Positions 15,180 to 20,480 of a stretch of 20,480 bases of DNA are shown here, piece by piece. The stretch is from contig JAZNVP010000118.1 in assembly GCA_045592865.1 (NCBI GenBank), forward strand, positions 1-20,480. The letters are read 5' to 3'. Origin of the DNA: RGIG9114 sp045592865 (GTDB lineage Bacteria > Bacillota > Clostridia > Oscillospirales > JAGBHD01). The notes under the pieces were generated by a model, which did not search any database, had not been told where the DNA came from, and saw only the letters and a program-made list of their open reading frames with translations. Each line of letters begins with the position of its first letter. Positions within the stretch are counted from its first letter, which is position 1. The position numbers and the translations under genes are program-made.

Positions 15180-15196
15180 GAGACTTGGTGATAAAT

Positions 15197-16564
15197 ATGT
15201 CAGAAAATAAAACGATAGCCGCAATAAGCACCGCTTTATCCCCCTCGGGAATAGGTGTTATAAGGGTGAGCGGAGACGCATCACTCCAGATTTGCGATAA
15301 AATATTTAAAGGCAGAAAAAAACTGTCCGAGCTCTCGGGCTACTCTTCCGTTTTCGGCAAGATATACGGAACAAACGGCGAGTTTATCGACGAAGCGGTG
15401 GCAACCGTTTTCCGTTCTCCAAACAGCTACACGGGAGAGGACACGGTTGAATTTTCCTGCCACGGAAGTCCGCTTCTTCTGAAGAAAACACTTCGCACTC
15501 TCTGCGACCAGGGCGCCTTTCTTGCAACAAAGGGCGAGTTCACAAAAAGGGCACTTCTTAATAAGAAACTGACCCTTACCGAAGCCGAAGCCGTTATAGA
15601 CATTATAAACGCCGAGAGCGAGATGGCAGCAAGATGCGCCTTTTCGAATAAAAACGGTGCGCTCGGCAAAAAAATAAATGAAATTTCGGGCGGTCTTATT
15701 TCTCTTCAGGCAGAAATAAGCGCCATTATAGATTTCCCCGACGAAGACCTTACCGATATCCCGAGAGACGAGATCTTTTCCCGTCTTTCCTCTATCCTTT
15801 CCGACCTCAGATCGCTTAAGAGTTCCTTCTCGAAGGGTCAGCTTATTCTGAGAGGAATTCCTACTGCGATAGTTGGAAAGCCAAATGCGGGAAAGTCTTC
15901 GGTTATGAATCTTCTCTCCCGCGACGAAAAAAGCATCGTCACCGATATCCCCGGAACCACAAGGGATATTGTTGAAACAAGGGTTTCTCTCGGCGATATA
16001 ATTCTCAACCTCGCGGACACCGCAGGACTCAGAGATACCGAGGATACCGTTGAGAAAATAGGGGTTCAGAAAACACGCGAGAAAATAGATTCGAGCGCTC
16101 TGCTCCTTTGTATTTTCGATCTCAGTGAGGAACTTTCTGAAGAAGACAGAGAAATTATAAACAAGACCTGCGGTGCCAACCGAATTGCAGTTCTAAACAA
16201 ATCGGATAAAGAAATAAAGCTCAATACGGATATAATCGAAGAAAGCTTTAAAAGCCGAGTTACCCTTTCGGCAAAAACAGGTGACGGCCTTTCAGCCCTT
16301 GAAAACGAGATAATAACCGTTTGCGGACTTGGAAGTCTTAATCTTGACGAAGGAATTATTTCAAACGAGAGACAGTATGAAGCGGTTTCGTCTGCCGAAA
16401 GGTCGCTTACCGAAGCCTTCGACGCACTTGAAAGCGGTGCCACCGAAGATATCGTGGGGCTTTTACTGGAAGAGACCATATCGGCGCTTCTCGCTCTGAC
16501 GGGCGAACGCGCGACCGACAAAATATTAGAAAACGTATTTTCCCGCTTCTGCATCGGGAAATAA
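15197..16564 (+). CDS. mnmE: tRNA modification GTPase MnmE (TrmE)
   Basis: With MnmG it installs the carboxymethylaminomethyl group on wobble U34 of certain tRNAs. The 455-residue length is typical. The N-terminal folate-binding domain starts with TIAAISTALSPSGIGVIRVSG (6-26, first bases of the family signature). The inserted G domain has GKPNAGKSS (227-235), DIPGTTRD (250-257), DTAGLR (274-279) and NKSD (334-337). The C-terminus is the invariant FCIGK ending, whose Cys452 is functionally required in the family. The ATG at 15197 is chosen over a TTG four codons upstream because the promoter would start transcription inside the longer version; GGTG lies just upstream. The usual neighbour mnmG is not in the window. 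Confidence 0.97.
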   Translation: MSENKTIAAISTALSPSGIGVIRVSGDASLQICDKIFKGRKKLSELSGYSSVFGKIYGTNGEFIDEAVATVFRSPNSYTGEDTVEFSCHGSPLLLKKTLRTLCDQGAFLATKGEFTKRALLNKKLTLTEAEAVIDIINAESEMAARCAFSNKNGALGKKINEISGGLISLQAEISAIIDFPDEDLTDIPRDEIFSRLSSILSDLRSLKSSFSKGQLILRGIPTAIVGKPNAGKSSVMNLLSRDEKSIVTDIPGTTRDIVETRVSLGDIILNLADTAGLRDTEDTVEKIGVQKTREKIDSSALLLCIFDLSEELSEEDREIINKTCGANRIAVLNKSDKEIKLNTDIIEESFKSRVTLSAKTGDGLSALENEIITVCGLGSLNLDEGIISNERQYEAVSSAERSLTEAFDALESGATEDIVGLLLEETISALLALTGERATDKILENVFSRFCIGK

Positions 16565-16591
16565 AAAAGGCGTCTGACGACGCCTTTTTTT
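16561..16591. terminator. Bidirectional terminator, copy 1 of a 30-bp duplicate
   Basis: AAAAAAGGCGTC, loop TGAC, GACGCCTTTTTT: a perfect 12-bp stem with U-tails both ways. It overlaps the mnmE stop on one side and the XRE-gene stop on the other. The 30 bases 16561-16590 are identical to 17407-17436. Confidence 0.92.
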
Positions 16592-16832
16592 ATTTTATTT
16601 CTTGTTCTAACGTTTTGAAAACATCTGTATTAAAGAAATCATACAAGGAAATATCAAGTCCGTCGCACAACTTCTTCAACGTTACGATACCCGCGTTTTT
16701 ACTCCCGCCGTTAATAATATTCTTCAGTGTTGACGGCGGAACCGCTGATATCCTCGCAAGCGCATTTACAGATAGCCTCTTTTGCTCACAAAGTTCTAAC
16801 AACCTATCCGCTACCGCTTTTCTGGCATCCAT
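16590..16832 (-). CDS. Small XRE-family helix-turn-helix regulator
   Basis: An 80-residue DNA-binding protein made almost entirely of one helix-turn-helix domain of the phage Cro/C1 type: ADRLLELCEQKRLSVNALAR (8-27), then ISAVPPSTLKNIINGGSKNAG, with LKKLCDGLDISLYDFF (52-67) typical of the group. GGAGGTGCTTAT precedes the ATG. It is divergent from a SLOG-domain gene. The 113-bp gap holds a perfect inverted repeat that overlaps the partner's promoter, so it most likely represses that gene and perhaps itself. No toxin or phage gene is next to it. Confidence 0.85.
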   Translation of the reverse strand: MDARKAVADRLLELCEQKRLSVNALARISAVPPSTLKNIINGGSKNAGIVTLKKLCDGLDISLYDFFNTDVFKTLEQEIK

Positions 16833-16847
16833 ATAAGCACCTCCAAA

Positions 16848-16889
16848 TATATTCTTTATATTAAGTTTAGCCTTTTCGAAAAGAATATA
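16848..16889. repeat. Outer inverted repeat and palindrome in the XRE/SLOG gap
   Basis: TATATTCTTT (16848-16857) is repeated inverted as AAAGAATATA (16880-16889). Between them lies the 12-bp palindrome CTTTTCGAAAAG (16872-16883), partly overlapping the right arm. A second operator for the XRE protein near its own start is possible. Confidence 0.45.
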
Positions 16890-16893
16890 ACGA

Positions 16894-16923
16894 CCATATA
16901 TGGACTTTTTAGTCCATATATGG
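16894..16923. promoter_or_regulatory. Inverted-repeat operator CCATATATGGACT
   Basis: Arms CCATATATGGACT (16894-16906) and AGTCCATATATGG (16911-16923) are perfect inverse copies around TTTT. Each arm contains the self-complementary CCATATATGG. The repeat covers the -35 (TGGACT, 16901-16906) and all but the upstream edge of the spacer of the SLOG-gene promoter, so a bound protein would block it. Confidence 0.75.
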
Positions 16924-16929
16924 TAGAAT
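16901..16929 (+). promoter_or_regulatory. Promoter of the SLOG-domain gene
   Basis: TGGACT at 16901-16906, a 17-bp spacer and TAGAAT at 16924-16929. It is embedded in the inverted repeat described at 16894-16923. Confidence 0.6.
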
Positions 16930-16945
16930 TGATTGGGGTGATGTT

Positions 16946-17410
16946 ATGAAGAACGAAACATGCTGTTTCACAGGACACAGACAAATAGAAAATAGCGAAC
17001 TATCTACTGTTAAGAAAACAATAAAAAAAGAAATAGTTGCCTTAATAAAACGCGGAGTAAAATATTTTGGCACAGGAGGAGCAAGAGGGTTTGATACAAT
17101 CGCTGCCGAAACTGTTTTGAAACTAAAACAAAAATATCCGCACATAAAGCTTATACTAATATTTCCCTGTCTTAATCAAACAAAAGGGTGGAACGAAGAA
17201 GATATAGTAAAATATAACGCCATTAAAAGTCAAGCCGACAAAATTACTGTATTGTCTCAAGAGTATTACAGAGGATGTATGCATAAAAGAAATCGTTTTA
17301 TGATTGATAATTCCGGGTATTGTGTTTGCTATTGCAGAAAAAATACCGGTGGAACCGCATATACAGTTGATTACGCAAAAAAGAATAACGTTACCCTAAT
17401 CTATATATAA
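16946..17410 (+). CDS. SLOG-domain protein, DUF1273/YpsA-like
   Basis: A 154-residue protein of the SLOG (DprA/LOG-like Rossmann) superfamily. The signatures are FTGHRQIEN (8-16), FGTGGARGFDTIAAE (41-55, nucleotide-binding loop), LILIFPC (69-75), and RNRFMIDNSGYCVCYCRKNTGGTAYTV (117-143, first part of the family C-terminal motif). Relatives such as YpsA are thought to bind a nucleotide or nucleotide-derived ligand; some occur in phages and defence islands, others beside cell-division factors. GGGGTG lies 5-6 nt before the ATG. It pairs divergently with the XRE gene and shares a 30-bp flanking repeat with it. Its biochemical role is not known from the sequence. Confidence 0.8.
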   Translation: MKNETCCFTGHRQIENSELSTVKKTIKKEIVALIKRGVKYFGTGGARGFDTIAAETVLKLKQKYPHIKLILIFPCLNQTKGWNEEDIVKYNAIKSQADKITVLSQEYYRGCMHKRNRFMIDNSGYCVCYCRKNTGGTAYTVDYAKKNNVTLIYI

Positions 17411-17436
17411 AAAAGGCGTCTGACGACGCCTTTTTT
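17407..17436. terminator. Bidirectional terminator, copy 2 of the 30-bp duplicate
   Basis: The same 12-bp stem and TGAC loop as at 16561-16590. It ends the SLOG gene (TAA at 17408-17410, same offset within the repeat as the mnmE stop in copy 1) and the convergent M23 gene. Confidence 0.92.
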
Positions 17437-18418
17437 ATTCTGCTAAAGAGAGATTTTTCTCGTAAAAATCATATTTCCGTTTGTATTCGCCCGTTTCTGA
17501 GTTTTTTACCACCTCTGATCTATGCTTTGACAAAAACCGAACGATATTATATACGTCAATCCATATCTCGCCGTTTCCGTCCTTTTGAGATTCATCGAAA
17601 ATAAGCTGCATACCGAAATGCAGATGTGGAACCTTCATCCCGTTAACGTTCTCTTTATCGCTATACCCCGTCGCACCGAGATATCCAATCACCTCACCTG
17701 CCGATATGACCTCGCCTATCTTAACATTTTCATTATAGGGCCGATCGCGTCTCAGATGCGCATAGTAATAGTAGCGTTTTCCGTCGAAGGAACGAATACC
17801 GACCCTCCAACCGCCGTAGCGGTTCCACCCCACCTCTTCAACTACACCTGACTCCACCGAAACTATCGGAGTTCCGACGGACCCAAAGAGGTCGTTGCCG
17901 AGATGTTTGCGATCAAAACCGAAGCTTCTTCCGTTCCCGAAATCTTTGGTGTGGGAGAACCAATAACCCGAAGCAATGGGAGAATAGACCTTGAGCCCAT
18001 ATTTATTTTCCTTATTTTCCGCAAACTCCCCCGTGAACTCTTTTAAAACCGCCATATAGCTTTCCTTATAATATGAATAGTTTTTAAGTTTCCCTGTGAT
18101 ATCTGAAAATCTTTCACCATTTTTAAGCCGTGCTGTCAGCTCGTCTATGACCTTTCCGTCAAACGATTTATAGTTATCCCCCTTAAGAGATGAGTAATAG
18201 GCCAGGGTTTCAAACATTTTAAGGTGCCACTCTTCGTTCTTTGTTTCGGTATCGGTTTTATAAGCCTTTTCGAGCGCCGCAAGACTCGGAGTGAAACTCA
18301 CCCATTTTATAAAAGATGCCGCCGAGGCGCGCATATTCAAAACCGCAGAAACCGAGTTTGTAGCTATAAGCACTACCACTGCAAATATCAGAATATTTGT
18401 TAAATTCAAGTTCTTCAA
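17435..18418 (-). CDS. Membrane-anchored M23 peptidase
   Basis: A 327-residue predicted peptidoglycan endopeptidase. An N-terminal membrane helix at about 7-27 is followed by an unassigned, mostly helical region (45-135) and the M23 domain (about 142-300). All metal and catalytic motifs are present: RKHLGND (His172, Asp176), YYYAHL (His221) and VPHLHFG (His265, His267). The domain carries insertions around YSDKENVNGMKV (252-263), longer than in LytM. The start is probably a TTG (18416-18418), since a GGGGGG tract lies about 6 nt upstream and the first in-frame ATG (codon 29) lies after the membrane helix. It has no LysM or SH3 domain. No operon partner is seen. Confidence 0.85.
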   Translation of the reverse strand: MKNLNLTNILIFAVVVLIATNSVSAVLNMRASAASFIKWVSFTPSLAALEKAYKTDTETKNEEWHLKMFETLAYYSSLKGDNYKSFDGKVIDELTARLKNGERFSDITGKLKNYSYYKESYMAVLKEFTGEFAENKENKYGLKVYSPIASGYWFSHTKDFGNGRSFGFDRKHLGNDLFGSVGTPIVSVESGVVEEVGWNRYGGWRVGIRSFDGKRYYYYAHLRRDRPYNENVKIGEVISAGEVIGYLGATGYSDKENVNGMKVPHLHFGMQLIFDESQKDGNGEIWIDVYNIVRFLSKHRSEVVKNSETGEYKRKYDFYEKNLSLAE

Positions 18419-18487
18419 GTTATGCCCCCCATTTATATTCCGTTTTAAAAATATATGCCGTTTTTCTTTTTAAAATTATAAAAACTA

Positions 18488-18516
18488 TTGCAAACTATCA
18501 TCCTCTTTGTTATAAT
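18488..18516 (+). promoter_or_regulatory. Promoter of the decarboxylase subunit operon
   Basis: TTGCAA at 18488-18493, a 17-bp spacer and a consensus TATAAT at 18511-18516. The roughly 75-nt leader contains a 7-bp hairpin (GGGAGAA at about 18535-18541 pairing with TTCTCCC at 18557-18563) before the AGGAGG ribosome binding site. Whether that hairpin regulates is unknown. Confidence 0.8.
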
Positions 18517-18595
18517 GATAACGATTAAAATGGGGGGAGAATGGAGCAAATGTTGTTTCTCCCTTTCAATATAAAATATATCAGGAGGTTTTATT

Positions 18596-18976
18596 ATGTT
18601 TCATTCAGCATTTGTTCCCTTTGAGCATTATAGCTTTTCGGATGCTATAAACGTTGTTTTTACGGGAATAGCAGTTGTCTTTTTAATTCTCGTTATCTTG
18701 GTTGCAATATTCAGCATAATGGGAAAAATAATGGCTCCCAACAAAAAAGAAAAGGCTCCGAAGCCCGAGGTTAAGGCCGAGACGGTTTCTAAGCCCGAAG
18801 CAGTAAAAAAGAACGGGACCGACCTTTCGGTTATAGCGGCAATAACTGCGGCGCTCAGCGAGTATCTCGGAAACGGAAACTTCGTTATTAAAAAGATCCG
18901 TCCTGCTAAAATAGGCAAGAAATCATCGTCACCCTGGGGTGCCGACGGAAAACGTCAGAACACCCGACCCTTTTAA
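18596..18976 (+). CDS. OadG/MmdD-like small subunit of a sodium-translocating decarboxylase
   Basis: A 126-residue membrane protein. A short extracellular start and one helix at about 17-43 are followed by a Lys/Pro/Glu-rich linker (50-72) and a C-terminal segment, IAAITAALSEYLGNGNFVIK (80-99) and SSPWGADGKRQNTRPF (111-126). This end is typical of the gamma/delta subunits of oxaloacetate or methylmalonyl-CoA decarboxylases, which hold the soluble carboxyltransferase and the membrane beta subunit together. CAGGAGG lies upstream of the ATG. The beta subunit follows 15 bp later. OadG and MmdD cannot be separated here. Confidence 0.85.
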   Translation: MFHSAFVPFEHYSFSDAINVVFTGIAVVFLILVILVAIFSIMGKIMAPNKKEKAPKPEVKAETVSKPEAVKKNGTDLSVIAAITAALSEYLGNGNFVIKKIRPAKIGKKSSSPWGADGKRQNTRPF

Positions 18977-18991
18977 GATAAGGAGCAAACT

Positions 18992-20191
18992 ATGTTAGAT
19001 AATTTTATTGTTACTATAACAGACCTTTTAAAAACATCGGGTTTTTCTTCGGAATACGTTCTTAACTACATAATGATCGGCGTTTCCTTCGTTCTTTTTT
19101 ATTTAGCAATAAAGAAGCAGTATGAACCCCTTCTTCTCTTACCGATCGCTTTCGGTATGTTACTTGCAAACCTCCCCGGCGCAGAGATCTATCACGCCGA
19201 ATTCTTTAACCCGCAGAACCTCGAGTTCTGGACGGAGGACGGGCACCTGATGGCAGGTGAAGTTTTAAAACACGGCGGACTTTTAGATATTCTCTATCTC
19301 GGAGTTAAACTCGGAATATATCCTCCGCTTATCTTCCTTGGAATCGGCGCTATGACCGATTTCGGACCCCTTATCACAAACCCAAAAAGTTTCCTTCTCG
19401 GTGCGGCAGCGCAGATTGGAATTTTCGTTGCATTCCTCGGTGCTTTGGCTCTCGGAATGACCCCCGAGGTTGCGGCATCGATCGGAATTATCGGTGGTGC
19501 AGACGGTCCTACCGCGATTTACGTTACCTCTAAACTCGCGCCCGAAAAGTTAGGTCCTATCGCAGTTGCGGCTTATTCATATATGGCGCTTATCCCCGTT
19601 ATCCAGCCTCCTCTTATGAGACTTTTAACCACCAAGAAAGAGCGCGAGATTAAGATGGAGCAGTTAAGAGCCGTTACCAAACTTGAGAAGATCCTCTTCC
19701 CCATTATCGTAACGGTAGTTGTTTCCTTAATTCTTCCCTCTGCAGCAACTCTTGTTGGTATGCTGATGCTCGGAAATCTCATTAAGGAAAGCGGCGTTGC
19801 AGAGAGACTTGCAAAGACTGCAACAAACGAGCTTATGAATATCGTAACGATATTCCTCGGCGTTTCGGTCGGTGCAACGACCAACGGACAGACCTTCTTA
19901 TCCTTGGATACCGTTAAGATCATTCTTATGGGTCTCGCGGCATTCTGCTTCGGAACTATGGGCGGTATTCTTTTCGGAAAGCTTATGTGCTTCATAACCA
20001 AAGGCAAGATAAATCCTCTTATCGGTTCGGCAGGTGTTTCGGCAGTTCCTATGGCTGCAAGAGTTTCGCAGGTTGAAGGTCAGAAAGCAAATCCCGCAAA
20101 CTTCCTTTTGATGCACGCTATGGGCCCCAACGTTGCAGGAGTTATCGGTTCTGCGGTTGCGGCAGGCGTTCTCATCAGTATTTTCGGTTAA
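18992..20191 (+). CDS. oadB: Sodium-translocating decarboxylase beta subunit
   Basis: A 399-residue polytopic membrane protein that decarboxylates carboxybiotin and pumps sodium ions out. GIIGGADGPTAIYVTSKLAP (165-184) is the family signature, with Asp171. AVAAYSYMALIPVIQPP (191-207) contains Tyr197, and NPLIGSAGVSAVPMAARVSQ (341-360) contains Asn341, Gly345, Ser350 and Arg357. With a constant offset of 32 these match the residues D203, Y229, N373, G377, S382 and R389 linked to sodium transport in the Klebsiella enzyme. AAGGAG precedes the ATG. The carboxyltransferase and biotin-carrier subunits are not next to it. The substrate acid (oxaloacetate, methylmalonyl-CoA or glutaconyl-CoA) is therefore undecided, and the symbol means the family only. 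Confidence 0.92.
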   Translation: MLDNFIVTITDLLKTSGFSSEYVLNYIMIGVSFVLFYLAIKKQYEPLLLLPIAFGMLLANLPGAEIYHAEFFNPQNLEFWTEDGHLMAGEVLKHGGLLDILYLGVKLGIYPPLIFLGIGAMTDFGPLITNPKSFLLGAAAQIGIFVAFLGALALGMTPEVAASIGIIGGADGPTAIYVTSKLAPEKLGPIAVAAYSYMALIPVIQPPLMRLLTTKKEREIKMEQLRAVTKLEKILFPIIVTVVVSLILPSAATLVGMLMLGNLIKESGVAERLAKTATNELMNIVTIFLGVSVGATTNGQTFLSLDTVKIILMGLAAFCFGTMGGILFGKLMCFITKGKINPLIGSAGVSAVPMAARVSQVEGQKANPANFLLMHAMGPNVAGVIGSAVAAGVLISIFG

Positions 20192-20251
20192 CTTTAAAAG
20201 AGCAAAGGCTTTTGAACAAGTCCGTTAAAAACGGACAATAGAAAAAAAGAG

Positions 20252-20288
20252 CCTCCTATGGTAGAATAGAAGAAACTACCATAGGAGG
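20252..20288 (+). promoter_or_regulatory. Hairpin sequestering the transposase ribosome binding site
   Basis: CCTCCTATGGTAG (20252-20264) and CTACCATAGGAGG (20276-20288) form a perfect 13-bp stem. The second arm contains the AGGAGG ribosome binding site, 7 nt before the ATG. A -10 (TAGAAT, 20262-20267) with a 4-of-6 -35 (TAGAAA, 20239-20244) would start transcripts near 20274, leaving out the first arm. Confidence 0.65.
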
Positions 20289-20295
20289 TTTTGTT

Positions 20296-20480
20296 ATGCC
20301 TAGAAAATATGAAAAAGTAAGGGAACTTCTGCCAATCGACAAAGAAATGACATCGCAAGGAAAAACGCAACAACAAATAGCCGACGAACTTGGTTTGGCA
20401 GATAAAAGGGTTGTTTGGAACCTGTTGTATCGAGAACGACAAAAAGCAATACAAGGGTTACCGAGATTTAGAGGGCGAAA
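20296..20480 (+). CDS. IS3-type OrfA, helix-turn-helix transposase subunit (partial)
   Basis: The first 61 residues of a frame that runs off the right edge. It begins MPRKYEKVRELLPIDKEM, then has QQQIADELGLADKRVVWNLL, a helix-turn-helix of the kind that recognises IS ends, followed by YRERQKAIQGLPRFRGR. The basic tail after the helix resembles OrfA proteins of IS3-family elements common in Clostridia, where OrfB is made by frameshifting. ATAGGAGG is a near-perfect ribosome binding site. With no OrfB visible, a stand-alone regulator cannot be excluded. Confidence 0.65.
   Translation, partial: MPRKYEKVRELLPIDKEMTSQGKTQQQIADELGLADKRVVWNLLYRERQKAIQGLPRFRGR

Larger units (their letters stand above)
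20213..20480 (+). mobile_element. Left part of an IS3-like insertion sequence (partial)
   Basis: The OrfA-type frame at 20296-20480 lies just after oadB. TGAACAAGTCCG at 20213 is a possible left end beginning with TG, followed by the palindrome GTCCGTT-AAA-AACGGAC (20219-20235). The AAAAG...CTTTT sequence between the oadB stop and 20213 may be the remains of the oadB terminator. The right end and OrfB are outside the window, so the boundary and family are provisional. Confidence 0.55.

Noticed and set aside
15185..15196. TTG start four codons upstream for mnmE
   Set aside because: The predicted transcription start falls at about 15186, and the N-terminal family signature begins just after the ATG at 15197.
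14740..15210. A 156-codon plus-strand open frame between the GRE operon and mnmE
   Set aside because: It starts inside the activase gene, runs through the GC-rich terminator and lies antisense to spoVM and the 55-residue gene. It has no ribosome binding site and a low-complexity composition.
18525..18570. A riboswitch in the leader of the decarboxylase operon
   Set aside because: Only a single 7-bp hairpin is visible in a leader of about 75 nt. No known aptamer motif is recognisable.
20219..20235. GTCCGTT-AAA-AACGGAC as the terminator of oadB
   Set aside because: It has no T-run after the stem on the plus strand. It more likely belongs to the left end of the IS.
1..20480. CRISPR arrays, tRNA and rRNA genes
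   Set aside because: No regularly spaced repeats, no tRNA-like acceptor and T-loop pattern and no rRNA core sequence were seen on either strand.

Overview
The window looks like chromosomal DNA of an anaerobic, spore-forming Firmicute of the Clostridia. The evidence is a spoVM gene, a SpoIIQ-like LytM protein, purine-rich ribosome binding sites, -35/-10 promoters with 17-bp spacers, U-tailed hairpin terminators, a biotin-type sodium-pump decarboxylase operon and a strictly anaerobic glycyl radical enzyme. I cannot name the genus.

Layout. 1-2015: the 5' part of NADP-type glutamate dehydrogenase (minus), the RNase P RNA gene (plus) and a SpoIIQ-like M23 protein (minus). 2081-3993: a fused nucleotidyltransferase/PLP aminotransferase with its own promoter and terminator. 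3992-8761 (minus): a LysM-G5-M23 cell-wall protein, rfbB, rfbA and a PfkB sugar-phosphate kinase. The wall gene's consensus promoter lies inside a terminator-like hairpin. 8896-14824: an accessory block with an AraC regulator diverging from a tight operon of DMT permease, glycyl radical enzyme (GRE), aldo/keto reductase and GRE-activating enzyme. 14826-15086 (minus): spoVM and an unknown 55-residue membrane protein upstream of it. 15151-16591: mnmE. 16590-17410: an XRE regulator diverging from a SLOG-domain gene, flanked by two identical 30-bp terminators. 17435-18418 (minus): a third M23 peptidase. 18488-20191: the small and beta subunits of a sodium-translocating decarboxylase. 20213-20480: the left part of an IS3-like element, cut by the window edge.

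How the genes work together. The rfb genes, the three M23 proteins and perhaps the fused transferase concern envelope building and spore formation. Glutamate dehydrogenase and the decarboxylase belong to fermentative amino-acid and organic-acid metabolism. The block at 8896-14824 is the best candidate for an undescribed system. It has the parts list of a small catabolic pathway: regulator, transporter, radical enzyme, activase and oxidoreductase. Its GRE keeps the thiyl-radical cysteine and radical glycine regions but lacks the usual glutamate of the GCxE motif and the usual aspartate of the GHxxxD motif, so its reaction cannot be assigned to a known class.
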